The notes under the pieces are model-generated. The model made no database searches, was not told the DNA's origin, and was given only the letters and a program-made list of their open reading frames with translations. 64,000 nt of DNA from Acidovorax delafieldii (GTDB lineage: Bacteria; Pseudomonadota; Gammaproteobacteria; Burkholderiales; Burkholderiaceae_C), in contig NZ_VJWE01000012.1 of NCBI RefSeq assembly GCF_007993815.1, positions 310,001 to 374,000 of the forward strand, in the 5' to 3' direction. The translations under genes were made by a program, and so were the position numbers. The stretch's first letter is position 1; every line of letters starts with the position of its first letter. Shown here in pieces: positions 26,651 to 34,559 of this stretch.

Positions 26651-27829
26651 TTAACGCTCTACAGCCAGCGACACACCCATGCCACCACCGATACACAGCG
26701 CGGCCAGGCCCTTCTTCGCGTCACGGCGCTGCATTTCGTGCAAGAGCGTGACCAGAATGCGGCAGCCCGACGCGCCGATGGGGTGGCCGATGGCGATGGC
26801 GCCTCCGTTCACGTTGACCTTGGCGGGGTCAATGGCCAGTTCCTTGTTCACAGCGCAGGCCTGTGCGGCGAAGGCTTCGTTCAGCTCGAACAGGTCCACG
26901 TCGGCGGCGTTCCAGCCTGCGCGCTGCAGGGCCTTGCGCGAGGCGGGCACGGGTCCCATGCCCATGGTGGCGGGGTCCAGACCGCTGGTGCCAAACGCAG
27001 CGATGCGAGCCAGGGGCTTGAGGCCCAGGGCCGCTGCCTTCTTGGCGCTCATCACCACTACGGCGGCGGCGCCATCATTCAGGCCCGATGCGTTGCCGGC
27101 GGTCACGCTGCCCGCCTTGTCAAAGGCGGGGCGTAGGCCGGCCAGGGCTTCGGCGTTGGTCTTGCGGTTGAGGTACTCGTCGGTGTTGAACAGGATGGGG
27201 TCACCCTTCTTCTGCGCCAGGCTCACGCCGACGATTTCATCGGCGAACTTGCCAGCATCTTGTGCAGCAGCTGCCTTTTGCTGGCTGGCCAGGGCCAGTG
27301 CGTCCTGCATATCGCGGGTGATGCCGTACTGCTTAGCCACGTTTTCAGCCGTGATACCCATGTGGTACTGGTTGTAAACGTCCCACAAGCCGTCCACGAT
27401 CATGGTGTCGATCAGCTTCCAGTCGCCCATGCGCTGACCGTCGCGCGAGTTGGGCAGCACGTGCGGCGCCAAGCTCATGCTCTCCTGGCCGCCGGCCACG
27501 ACGATCTCGCTGTCGCCCCAGGCCACCGCCTGGGCGGCCAGCATGACCGCCTTCAAACCGGAGCCGCACACCGCGTTGATGGTGAGTGCAGGGGTTTCCT
27601 TGGCCACGCCCGCCTTCATGGAGGCCTGACGCGCGGGGTTCTGGCCCACGCCAGCTGCCAGCACCTGGCCCATGATGACTTCGCCGATCTGGTCGGACGA
27701 AAGACCTGCGCGCGCTATCGCTTCACGGATCACGATAGCGCCGAGTTCGGTCGCAGGCGTCTTGGCCAGCGAGCCACCAAACTTGCCCACAGCAGTGCGA
27801 GCGGCAGAAACGATGACGATGTCTTCCAT
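26651..27829 (-). CDS. phaA: Acetyl-CoA acetyltransferase (beta-ketothiolase)
   Basis: A 392-residue biosynthetic thiolase that condenses two acetyl-CoA to acetoacetyl-CoA, the first step of PHB synthesis. The nucleophile is Cys88 in INAVCGSGLKAV. The C-terminal GGAIAIGHPIGASGCRI holds the catalytic histidine and CIGGGMGVSLAVE the second catalytic cysteine. MEDIVIVSAARTAVGKFGGS is a typical thiolase start. The ATG at 27829 has an AAGGAC ribosome site. It follows phaC by 70 bases on the same strand and is terminated by the hairpin at 26553. Confidence 0.96.
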   Translation of the reverse strand: MEDIVIVSAARTAVGKFGGSLAKTPATELGAIVIREAIARAGLSSDQIGEVIMGQVLAAGVGQNPARQASMKAGVAKETPALTINAVCGSGLKAVMLAAQAVAWGDSEIVVAGGQESMSLAPHVLPNSRDGQRMGDWKLIDTMIVDGLWDVYNQYHMGITAENVAKQYGITRDMQDALALASQQKAAAAQDAGKFADEIVGVSLAQKKGDPILFNTDEYLNRKTNAEALAGLRPAFDKAGSVTAGNASGLNDGAAAVVVMSAKKAAALGLKPLARIAAFGTSGLDPATMGMGPVPASRKALQRAGWNAADVDLFELNEAFAAQACAVNKELAIDPAKVNVNGGAIAIGHPIGASGCRILVTLLHEMQRRDAKKGLAALCIGGGMGVSLAVER

Positions 27830-27899
27830 GGAATGTCCTTGTAGTGGTGAGTGGTGGTTCAGTGATTCTCGCAGCGCCAAAAGTCAGGACTTTTGCGTA

Positions 27900-29600
27900 T
27901 CAGGCTTTCTGCTTGACATAGCGGCCGGGCGCGGGCTCGATGGCCTTGAACTTGGTGCCTTTGCCATAGGCCTTGGGCGCGGCAATCTGTTTGCCCGCAT
28001 GGCTCTTAAGCCAGCCTGACCAGTCGGTCCACCAGCTGCCGGGGTGCTCGGTAGCGCCTTCCAGCCATTGGTCCAGCGTGCCTGGGAACTTGCCGTCGGC
28101 GCGGGTCCAGTGGCTGCGCTTGCCCTTGGCGGGTGGGTTGATCACGCCCGCGATGTGGCCTGAGGCGCCCATCACAAAACGCTTCTTGCCCGGCAGCACC
28201 TGGGTGGACGCATAAGCGGCTGTGGCGGGCACGATGTGGTCTTCGCGCGAGCCGTAGATATAGACAGGCAGCTCGAGGCTGCCCAGGTCCAGCTTTTCGC
28301 CGCACACGGTGAGCTTGCCCGGCTTGACCAGGTTGTTTTCGAGGTAGAAATTGCGCAGGTACCAGGCGTAGAACGGGCCGGGAAGATTGGTGCTGTCGCT
28401 GTTCCAGTACAGCAGGTCAAACGGCGGCGGCGTTTCGCCCTTGAGGTAGTTGCCCACCACGTAGTTCCAGACCAGATCGTTGGGCCGCAAGAAGCTGAAG
28501 GTGGACGCCAGGTCCTGCCCCTTCATCAGCCCGCCATGGCCCATCTGCATCTCGCGGAACTTGACGAACGCTTCATCGATGAACACGTCCAGAATGCCCG
28601 TGTCGGTGAAGTCAATCAGCGTGGTGAGGAAGGTGGCACTGGCCACGGGCTCGTCGCCGCGCGCTGCCAGCACGGCCAGCGCATTGGACAGGATGGTGCC
28701 GCCCACGCAAAAACCCAGCGCGTTGATCTGCTCGGCACCGGTGATGTTCTGCACTACGTCGATGGCGGCCATGGCGCCATCTTCCACGTAGTCGTCCCAG
28801 GTCTTGTGGGCCAGGCTGTCATCAGGGTTGCGCCAGCTCACCACGAAGGTGCGGTGGCCTTGTTCCACCGCGTAGCGGATCAGCGAGTTCTCGGGCTGCA
28901 GGTCAAGGATATAGAACTTGTTGATGCAGGGCGGCACCAGTAGGAACGGGCGCTCGTACACCTTGGCCGTGAGGGGCTTGTATTCGAGCAGCTGGAACAG
29001 CTCGTTCTCGAACACCACAGCGCCTTCGGTGGTGGCCACATTGCGGCCTACCTCGAACAGGCTCTCGTCGGTCATCGACACATGGCCCTGCGTGATGTCG
29101 TGCAGCAGGTTCTGCATGCCCTTGGCAATGCTCTCGCCCTTGGTCTCGATGGCTTTCTTCTGCGCTTCGGCATTGAAGGCGAGGAAGTTGCTGGGTGCCA
29201 TGGCTGCCATCCACTGCTCCACGCCAAATCGGATGCGGGCCTTGGTCTTTTCGTCGGCCTCGACCGCCTCGGCCAGGCCCATCAGGGTGCGGGCATTGAG
29301 CAGGTAGGCGGCGGCTGAAAACGCTGCCACAGGGTTGCTGGCCCAGCCCTCACCGGCAAAACGTTTGTCCTTGACCTCGGGGGTGCCCTGCAAGCCCTGT
29401 GCCCAGAGGTCCTGCGCCTCTTTGAGGTATTGCTGCTGCAATGCCTGCAGCTTGGTTTGCGACAGCTTCAGCGGTGCGGCGGTGGGTACCTGCGCCCCCA
29501 GGTCCAGTTTCTGGAACGATTGCAGCGCCTGCGACCAGCTTTGCCCGAAAATCTGCTGGAACTGCTGGGCGCTCTCGGCCCAGGGTGATTCAGAAGTCAT
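27900..29600 (-). CDS. phaC: Class I poly(3-hydroxyalkanoate) synthase
   Basis: A 566-residue polymerase that joins (R)-3-hydroxyacyl-CoA units into PHA at the granule surface. The lipase-like box is GFCVGGT with Cys298; the triad is completed by Asp454 (YGSREDHIVPA) and His482 (GASGHIAGVINPP). Length and sequence fit class I, which works as a single subunit on short-chain monomers. Of two close ATGs, 29600 is chosen because GAGGA lies six bases before it; 29606 is too close to that site. phaA follows, so phaC-phaA probably form an operon; phaB is detached downstream. Confidence 0.96.
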   Translation of the reverse strand: MTSESPWAESAQQFQQIFGQSWSQALQSFQKLDLGAQVPTAAPLKLSQTKLQALQQQYLKEAQDLWAQGLQGTPEVKDKRFAGEGWASNPVAAFSAAAYLLNARTLMGLAEAVEADEKTKARIRFGVEQWMAAMAPSNFLAFNAEAQKKAIETKGESIAKGMQNLLHDITQGHVSMTDESLFEVGRNVATTEGAVVFENELFQLLEYKPLTAKVYERPFLLVPPCINKFYILDLQPENSLIRYAVEQGHRTFVVSWRNPDDSLAHKTWDDYVEDGAMAAIDVVQNITGAEQINALGFCVGGTILSNALAVLAARGDEPVASATFLTTLIDFTDTGILDVFIDEAFVKFREMQMGHGGLMKGQDLASTFSFLRPNDLVWNYVVGNYLKGETPPPFDLLYWNSDSTNLPGPFYAWYLRNFYLENNLVKPGKLTVCGEKLDLGSLELPVYIYGSREDHIVPATAAYASTQVLPGKKRFVMGASGHIAGVINPPAKGKRSHWTRADGKFPGTLDQWLEGATEHPGSWWTDWSGWLKSHAGKQIAAPKAYGKGTKFKAIEPAPGRYVKQKA

Positions 29601-29675
29601 GCTCATTCCTCGATGGTTGGTCGCTCGCAGCGGCTGGGGCCTGATTTTTGTTTCGCGGGTTCATTGTTGCCCACC

Positions 29676-29690
29676 GCCATGGTGCATGGC
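29676..29690. promoter_or_regulatory. Palindrome between phaC and a divergent small membrane protein gene
   Basis: GCCATG-GTG-CATGGC is a perfect 6-3-6 inverted repeat 76 bases upstream of phaC. Such a site could bind a PHA regulator such as PhaR, but this is inferred from position only. Confidence 0.25.
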
Positions 29691-29723
29691 AACGAATTCA
29701 ACGCTTTCAGTGCACACAAACCA

Positions 29724-30065
29724 ATGTACCTCATCGTCATCGCCTGGACCTACGTCACTCTCATGATGGCGGTGGCCGAGGCCACCAGTCCGCAGGGCAC
29801 CGTGCTGGGCGCCGTCATCACGTTTGCGCTGTATGGCCTGCTGCCCATGGGCATCCTGGTGTACATCCTGGGCACGCCCTCGCGCAAGCGCAAGATCAAG
29901 GAACGGGAGGCGGCCGAACAGGCTGCGTATGACGCGGAGCAGGCTGCAGCCCGCGTGGCCGATACGGGAGCCGAGTCGGCAGCGTCAGCCGCGCCAGATG
30001 CAGGCGGCAAAGCGCCCGCTGCCGCCGAGGGCGGCGCTGTCACGGCGGTGCGAAAAGAACCTTGA
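29724..30065 (+). CDS. Small two-helix membrane protein of unknown function
   Basis: A 113-residue protein starting MYLIVIAWTYVTLMMAVAEA, with two transmembrane helices (about 2-18 and 26-47) and a conserved-looking LYGLLPMGILVYILGTPSRK. A basic and then Ala/Glu-rich cytoplasmic tail follows. I recognise this as a common betaproteobacterial hypothetical protein type but know no function. An upstream in-frame ATG at 29679 is possible, without a ribosome site. Its last 81 bases overlap the end of the convergent pgeF gene, and its tail there is low complexity. It is divergent from phaC. Confidence 0.7.
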   Translation: MYLIVIAWTYVTLMMAVAEATSPQGTVLGAVITFALYGLLPMGILVYILGTPSRKRKIKEREAAEQAAYDAEQAAARVADTGAESAASAAPDAGGKAPAAAEGGAVTAVRKEP

Positions 30066-30890
30066 TGCCTGCGTGAAAGTGCACCACGGCGGGGTGCTGT
30101 CGTTGCCGTAAATGTGCGTGATGCCCATGGCACGCAGCCGCAGCCGGGCCAGCCCTGCCAGATCGCACAGGTACTTGCCCGGTGCGTCGGGATGGGCCAC
30201 AAAACATGGAGCAGCCGCAGCGCCCAATGCGCCCGGCGCGTCGCAGAACGCTGCACGCACCTCAGCCCCTACCTCGAAAGCTGTGGGGCCAATGCAGGGG
30301 CCCAACCAGGCCAGCGTGTGGGCAGCAAGCTCTGAAGCGGCCGGAGAGTCTGGCGCAGATGCTCCGTTTTTGATAGCTATTGAGGCATGATGCACTAGCG
30401 CTTCATGGCAAAAATGCTTGAAAACCGATTCCAGCACGCCCTGCCCTGCGTGCCCGGCCAGCCCGCGCCAGCCGGCGTGGGCCGCAGCCACCACCTGGCC
30501 TGAGCGGTGGGCCAGCAGCACGGGCAGGCAGTCGGCCACCATGATGGTGCAGACGGCGCCGGGTGCGCTGGCCACGCAGGCGTCGGCCTCTGTGCCGTCG
30601 GGGGTGCTCGCATCCAGCAAAACCACGCCATCGCCGTGCACCTGGTTCAGGAACACTGCGCGGGCGTCCGGGGTGGTGGATTGCAAGGCGGACTGCAAGG
30701 TCTGCCGGTTGGCAGCCACTGCCAGCGGATCGTCGCCCACATGGGTGCCCAGGTTGAACTGGTCGTACGGTGCGCGGCTCACGCCGCCCGTGCGCGTGGT
30801 GCACAGCGCATGCACACCGGGCGGTGCGGGCCAGTCGGGCACCAGCCAGTCTGCGTGCTGGTTTGGTACCGACGATGACACAGGCGTCAC
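29985..30890 (-). CDS. pgeF: Peptidoglycan-editing / purine nucleoside phosphorylase family protein (YfiH, laccase-domain)
   Basis: A 301-residue multicopper-oxidase-unrelated 'laccase-domain' protein. Characterised homologues act as purine nucleoside phosphorylase/adenosine deaminase (human LACC1) or in cell-wall precursor editing (E. coli YfiH). Metal-site motifs are LNQVHGDGVV (His85), VADCLPVLL (Cys121) and AAAHAGWRGLAG (His138). The end, FFSHRRD followed by GRFAACIW, is the normal family C-terminus, confirming the stop at 29985 despite overlap with the convergent gene. Residues about 160-190 (CHEALVHHASIAIKNGAS) are an insertion before the conserved LAWLGPCIGPTAFEVG, and the DNA there is a copy of the 44-bp repeat. 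The start overlaps the maiA stop by four bases. Confidence 0.9.
   Translation of the reverse strand: MTPVSSSVPNQHADWLVPDWPAPPGVHALCTTRTGGVSRAPYDQFNLGTHVGDDPLAVAANRQTLQSALQSTTPDARAVFLNQVHGDGVVLLDASTPDGTEADACVASAPGAVCTIMVADCLPVLLAHRSGQVVAAAHAGWRGLAGHAGQGVLESVFKHFCHEALVHHASIAIKNGASAPDSPAASELAAHTLAWLGPCIGPTAFEVGAEVRAAFCDAPGALGAAAAPCFVAHPDAPGKYLCDLAGLARLRLRAMGITHIYGNDSTPPWCTFTQASRFFSHRRDSAALGGSGRFAACIWRG
30366..30402 (-). repeat. Copy of the ~44-bp repeat inside pgeF, in frame
   Basis: On the minus strand GAAGCGCTAGTGCATCATGC then CTCAATAGCTATCAAAAACG, nearly identical to the copies at 18594 and 55698. It is translated as LVHHASIAIKN within PgeF, at a point where the family normally has a short loop. 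Confidence 0.7.
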
Positions 30891-31555
30891 GCTTCGTTGT
30901 CCGGGCAGGCCGAGGGCTGCGCCTGCTGGAATGCAGGCAGTGCCATGCAGGCGTCAAACACCCCCATGGTGAGTGGCAGGCCGTCCAGGCTGACCTTGAA
31001 GCGCTGGGCGTTGAAGATCTGGGGCACCAGGCAGCAGTCGGCCAGCGTGGGCGTATCGCCCCAGCACAGCACCGAGGGTGCCATGCCCTGCGCTGCGCGT
31101 TCTTGCGCCAGCAGCTCCAGTTGCCGCTCAAACGCCTCCAGACCGCCACGCACCCAGTGGTGGTACCAGGCGTTCTTGGCATCCTCATCCACCTTCAGGT
31201 CACGCACCAGGTACTTGAGCACGCGCAGGTTGTTGAGCGGATGGATCTCGCACGCCACCATCTGCGCCAGCGCCCGCACCCGGGCCCGGGCCAGCGGCGT
31301 GGCGGGCAGCAGGGCGGGTGTCGGGTGGGTTTCGTCCAGGTATTCGATGATGGCCATGGACTGGGACAGCGCCGTCCCCCCGTCGGTCACCAGTGTGGGC
31401 ACCAGTGCGTCGCCAATGCGGCGCAGGTACTCGGGGTCCTTGTGTTCACCCTTGACGAGGTGCACAGGCAGGTAGTCATAGTCCAGGCCCTTGATCTGGA
31501 GCGCGATGCGCACGCGGAACGAGGCAGAGGAGCGGAAGTAGTTGTACAGCTGCAT
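30887..31555 (-). CDS. maiA: Maleylacetoacetate / maleylpyruvate isomerase (zeta-class GST)
   Basis: A 222-residue glutathione-dependent cis-trans isomerase of aromatic degradation (tyrosine/homogentisate or gentisate route). The zeta-GST signature is YNYFRSSASFRVRIALQIKG, where Ser-Ser-Ala replaces the usual Ser-Ser-Cys. The glutathione-binding loop is LVPTLVTDGGTALSQSMAII, and the C-terminal domain contains CWGDTPTLADCCLVPQIFNA. The ATG at 31555 starts the conserved sequence. It overlaps pgeF by four bases. A divergent fumarylpyruvate-hydrolase-like gene and a MarR regulator next door point to the gentisate or homogentisate lower pathway; which substrate is used cannot be told from sequence. 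Confidence 0.88.
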   Translation of the reverse strand: MQLYNYFRSSASFRVRIALQIKGLDYDYLPVHLVKGEHKDPEYLRRIGDALVPTLVTDGGTALSQSMAIIEYLDETHPTPALLPATPLARARVRALAQMVACEIHPLNNLRVLKYLVRDLKVDEDAKNAWYHHWVRGGLEAFERQLELLAQERAAQGMAPSVLCWGDTPTLADCCLVPQIFNAQRFKVSLDGLPLTMGVFDACMALPAFQQAQPSACPDNEA

Positions 31556-31666
31556 GGAAGAACGGTGCCTGTGATGGGGTCTGTGGGGATACGGAACCGG
31601 CGCAGCGTGGTGCCAGCACGCCGCAGATGGCAAGCCTCTGGGGCCTGAGAGCGCGGGACGTGCCGG

Positions 31667-32122
31667 TCAGGCTCCCGAAGTGCCTGCCGGGTCCTGGTGG
31701 TTGTATACGACTTTGGAGAGCAGCACCATCAGGTCGGCGCTTTCCTGGGCGGAGAGCGGTGCGGTCAGGCGTTCCTGCACCCGCTGGGCGGCGTCGCGCA
31801 TCTGCAGGGCGGCCACTTCGCCTTCGGGGGTGATCCACAGCAGCTTGCGGCGGCGGTCGCGGGTGTCGGGCTCGCGACGGATCCAGCCGCGCTTTTCCAG
31901 TCGCCCGATCACCGAGCCGGAAGTGGCTGCATCGAACGCCACGCGGGCCGCCAGGGTGACCTGGTCTTCGCCCGGCTGGGCCAGCAGCTCGTGCAGGATG
32001 GCGAACTGCACCGGCGTCACGTCGAATCCGGCCGTCTCTTCCATGAAAAGTGCCACGGTCCGCTGGTGGGCGCGGCGCACCAGGTGGCCCGGCGTATTGT
32101 GGAAATCGAAGCTCTTTGCCAT
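31667..32122 (-). CDS. MarR-family transcriptional regulator
   Basis: A 151-residue winged-helix regulator. It reads MAKSFDFHNTPGHLVRRAHQ, then VTPVQFAILHELLAQPG (helix-turn-helix entry), DAATSGSVIGRLEKRGWIRR (recognition helix) and EPDTRDRRRKLLWITPEG (wing with the conserved Asp-x-Arg). MarR proteins of this kind usually repress aromatic catabolism genes and release DNA on binding an aromatic acid or CoA ester. It lies between maiA (same strand) and the divergent hydrolase gene, so it probably controls both. The effector is unknown. Confidence 0.9.
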   Translation of the reverse strand: MAKSFDFHNTPGHLVRRAHQRTVALFMEETAGFDVTPVQFAILHELLAQPGEDQVTLAARVAFDAATSGSVIGRLEKRGWIRREPDTRDRRRKLLWITPEGEVAALQMRDAAQRVQERLTAPLSAQESADLMVLLSKVVYNHQDPAGTSGA

Positions 32123-32243
32123 GGGCGCGAGTGTAGCGCCCCCCAGCAGAGGGTCTGCGCCCATGGCACACTGCCACACTGCGGCGCGCGCGGTACTGCG
32201 CCCGGGTTTTTGACAGCATTCCCAGAACCATTGAAAGGCAGAC

Positions 32244-32939
32244 ATGAGCTACGTGTTTCCTCCAGCCCCCGTGGTCAGCGTGCCCGTGGTGGGCAGCGGC
32301 GAACGGTTTCCGGTACACCGCATTTACTGCGTGGGCCGCAACTACGAAGAACACGCCAAGGAGATGGGTTTCACCGGCCGCGAGCCACCGTTCTTCTTCC
32401 TCAAGCCTGCGGATGCCATCGTGGTCGTCAACGCGGGCGAAGCCGGGCAACTGCCCTACCCCAGCCTGACCGCCAACCTGCACCACGAGATCGAGCTGGT
32501 GGTGGCCATTGGCAAGGGCGGCAAGAACATCCAGGCCACCGATGCATTTGCGCACATCTACGGCTACGCCGTGGGCCTGGACATGACCCGCCGCGATCTG
32601 CAGAACGACATGAAGAAACAGGGCCGCCCCTGGTGCATTGGCAAGGGCTTTGACGCCAGCGCGCCCATCGGTCCCATCACGCCGGCAGCCCAGGCAGGTG
32701 ATGTGGCCAACGCGCCCATCTGGCTGCAGGTCAACGGAGCGGACCGCCAGCGCAGCACCGTGACCCAGTTGATCTGGAACATCGCCGAGACCATCGAGCA
32801 CCTGTCGGCCGCGTGGGAGCTGCAGCCCGGCGACCTGATCTACACCGGCACCCCCGAAGGCGTGGGCGCCGTGGTGCGTGGCGATACGCTCGAAGGCGGC
32901 GTGGACGGCCTCACGCCTTTGCGCCTGACCGTAGTCTGA
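32244..32939 (+). CDS. Fumarylacetoacetate hydrolase-family protein, probable fumarylpyruvate hydrolase
   Basis: A 231-residue metal-dependent C-C hydrolase. Motifs: [44 protein letters not shown] with the metal-binding glutamates, [25 protein letters not shown] and [15 protein letters not shown]. Its size and N-terminus ([20 protein letters not shown]) resemble NagK-type fumarylpyruvate hydrolase more than long fumarylacetoacetases. The reaction would split fumarylpyruvate to fumarate and pyruvate. Together with the isomerase on the other side of the MarR gene this gives the last two steps of gentisate breakdown; the ring-cleaving dioxygenase is not in the window. Confidence 0.87.
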   Translation: MSYVFPPAPVVSVPVVGSGERFPVHRIYCVGRNYEEHAKEMGFTGREPPFFFLKPADAIVVVNAGEAGQLPYPSLTANLHHEIELVVAIGKGGKNIQATDAFAHIYGYAVGLDMTRRDLQNDMKKQGRPWCIGKGFDASAPIGPITPAAQAGDVANAPIWLQVNGADRQRSTVTQLIWNIAETIEHLSAAWELQPGDLIYTGTPEGVGAVVRGDTLEGGVDGLTPLRLTVV

Positions 32940-32945
32940 AGACCA

Positions 32946-32966
32946 CCGGGCAGCCCTGCTGCCCGG
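32946..32966. terminator. Strong GC hairpin after the FAH-family gene
   Basis: CCGGGCAGC-CCT-GCTGCCCGG, a perfect 9-bp stem with a three-base loop, starting seven bases after the stop codon. No T-run follows. It probably ends or protects the transcript. Confidence 0.5.
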
Positions 32967-32983
32967 CCAGGCAAACGCCGAAA

Positions 32984-33034
32984 ACGCTACGATTTTCATA
33001 GCTGGTAGCGCATGTTTCACTAACGCTATAAGCC
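32984..33034 (-). repeat. Copy of the ~44-bp repeat
   Basis: Minus-strand reading TATAGCGTTAGTGAAACATG, CGCTACC, AGCTATGAAAATCGTAGC. Head, GCGCTA middle and GCTAT..GTAGC tail all match the family. It lies in the gap before the Nudix gene. Confidence 0.7.
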
Positions 33035-33056
33035 ACTCTGACCCTCAAACCCCTGC

Positions 33057-33608
33057 ATGACCTACCGCAGCCCCATCAAACATTGCCGCGCCTGTGGCAC
33101 CGCCGTGGTGTACCGCCTGCCGGACGACGGCGACACCAAACAGCGTGCGGTCTGCCCCGCCTGCAACACGGTGCACTACGAGAACCCGCTCAATGTGGTG
33201 GGCACGGTGCCCGCGCTGCCCGATGGCCGCATCCTGCTGTGCAAACGCAACATCGAACCCCGCTGGGGCAAATGGACGCTGCCCGCAGGCTTCATGGAGC
33301 TGGACGAAACCACGGCACAGGGTGCGGCGCGCGAGACCGATGAGGAAGCCGGTGCGCAGATCGAGATCGGCCCCCTGTTCAGCCTGCTGAACGTGCGCCG
33401 CGTGGGCCAGGTGCACCTGTTCTACCGCGCCACGCTGCTCAGCGACCAGTTCAACCCGGGCTACGAAACCATCGAGGCGCGGCTGTTTGCCGAAGACGAG
33501 GTCCCCTGGGACGAGCTGGCCTTCCGCACCGTGAAAGAAACACTGGAGTGCTACTTTGCCGACCGCAAGGCGGGCACCATGGGCATGCACTTCATCGACA
33601 TTGAGTAG
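33057..33608 (+). CDS. Nudix hydrolase with N-terminal zinc ribbon
   Basis: A 183-residue pyrophosphohydrolase. An N-terminal zinc ribbon (CRACGTAVVY and CPACNTVHYENP) precedes the Nudix domain, whose box GFMELDETTAQGAARETDEE fits the G(x)5E(x)7REUxEExGU consensus. Zinc-ribbon Nudix proteins are related to NADH pyrophosphatases, but the NudC-specific downstream SQPWPFP-type motif is absent, so the nucleoside diphosphate substrate is not known. The DUF1737 gene follows eight bases later and is likely co-transcribed. Confidence 0.9.
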   Translation: MTYRSPIKHCRACGTAVVYRLPDDGDTKQRAVCPACNTVHYENPLNVVGTVPALPDGRILLCKRNIEPRWGKWTLPAGFMELDETTAQGAARETDEEAGAQIEIGPLFSLLNVRRVGQVHLFYRATLLSDQFNPGYETIEARLFAEDEVPWDELAFRTVKETLECYFADRKAGTMGMHFIDIE

Positions 33609-33616
33609 GCCCTGCC

Positions 33617-33850
33617 ATGACGGTTGCCACCTCCACAGCATCACCCGCAAACACCACGCAGGCCAGTGTGCCGCCCGATGGCCTGCCCGCCTACCGCCTG
33701 CTCACAGGCCCCGACGACGCCAGCTTCTGCCGCCGCGTGAGCGACGCGCTGGCGCTGGGCTATCGGCTGTATGGCTCTCCTGCGGCCACCTTCAATGGGC
33801 AGACCGTGATCGTGGCCCAGGCCATCGTTTGGCCCGGTACGGTGGCCTGA
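33617..33850 (+). CDS. DUF1737-family small protein
   Basis: A 77-residue protein whose second half (YRLLTGPDDASFCRRVSDAL, then ALGYRLYGSPAATFNG) matches the DUF1737 family of short cytoplasmic proteins. The first 25 residues are Ser/Thr/Ala-rich and probably disordered. Function unknown. It follows the Nudix gene by eight bases in the same direction. Confidence 0.75.
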   Translation: MTVATSTASPANTTQASVPPDGLPAYRLLTGPDDASFCRRVSDALALGYRLYGSPAATFNGQTVIVAQAIVWPGTVA

Positions 33851-33905
33851 CTGAGCGGCCAACCCATCAGGCCGTGGTCTTATCGCACCTGCCGCGCGCA
33901 GCGCA

Positions 33906-34313
33906 TCAAGGCTTGGCAGGAATCACGATGACGGTATTGCCGTCGCCCGAGCTACCGGCACTGCCGGTGTTTCCGGTGTTGCCCTTGCTGCCGGTGTTGC
34001 CCGTATTTCCCTTTGCGCCCGTCGCCCCCGTGTCACCCTGGTAGCCGGTAGCCCCCTGCATTCCGGTCGCACCGGTGCTGCCCTGTCCTCCGGTGGCCCC
34101 TGTCGAGCCCATACTGCCTGTGGCACCGGTGTAGCCCGTATTGCCCTGGTTGCCCGTGGCTCCCGTCGCGCCGGTGTAGCCAATATCGCCAGTCTTGCCG
34201 GTGTAACCCGTGTTGCCGGTATTGCCTTGCGCGCCCGGAGGGCCCATGGGGCCGGTGCAGGCGCCCAGCGTCAGGGTGGCCAGTACCAGCAAGGTGGTGG
34301 TGATTGTTTTCAT
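33906..34313 (-). CDS. Collagen-like (Gly-X-Thr) lipoprotein
   Basis: A 135-residue exported protein. The signal peptide [19 protein letters not shown] ends in a lipobox (LGAC, Cys19), so it should be a lipoprotein. From residue 21 to about 123 come some 34 uninterrupted Gly-X-Y triplets, mostly GNT, GAT, GYT and GST, with GPMGPP at the start: a collagen-like triple-helix sequence with threonine in the Y position. A short non-repetitive tail ([10 protein letters not shown]) follows. An AAGGAC ribosome site precedes the ATG. The DNA is a 9-base periodic array prone to length change. Probable trimeric stalk on the cell surface or periplasmic spacer; no adhesin head is present. Confidence 0.85.
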   Translation of the reverse strand: MKTITTTLLVLATLTLGACTGPMGPPGAQGNTGNTGYTGKTGDIGYTGATGATGNQGNTGYTGATGSMGSTGATGGQGSTGATGMQGATGYQGDTGATGAKGNTGNTGSKGNTGNTGSAGSSGDGNTVIVIPAKP

Positions 34314-34331
34314 GGTGAGTCCTTTGGCGTT

Positions 34332-34355
34332 GCATGCAGTCCAACGACTGCATGC
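34332..34355. promoter_or_regulatory. Palindrome upstream of the collagen-like lipoprotein gene
   Basis: GCATGCAGTC-CAAC-GACTGCATGC is a perfect 10-bp inverted repeat starting 18 bases before the lipoprotein ATG. It could be an operator or a 5' UTR hairpin. The rest of the 246-base gap to PBP1A shows nothing I can identify. Confidence 0.4.
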
Positions 34356-34559
34356 GCCACTGTGCGGGGCACCTCTGGCAGGGTCTGTTCGCTTGCGCGC
34401 TTAGTGCGGGCAACAAACGCTGGACGCAGACTTTGGCGACAACGTCCTACACCTCGCAAAGCCCCCTACCCAGGCGGCCTTGCTGGAAGGACCCAAGGCA
34501 ACACCCACCCCATCGCGCCGAAGGCGCTGGTGTCACAGAAGCCCGGAAGACGCAACGGC

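Noticed and set aside
29985-30890. Call as a copper laccase
   Set aside because: The family name is historical; there are no multicopper-oxidase motifs, and characterised members are purine-nucleoside or cell-wall-editing enzymes.
33930-34250. Periodic repeats resembling a CRISPR or satellite array
   Set aside because: The period is nine bases and encodes Gly-X-Y triplets in frame; there are no spacers and no cas genes.
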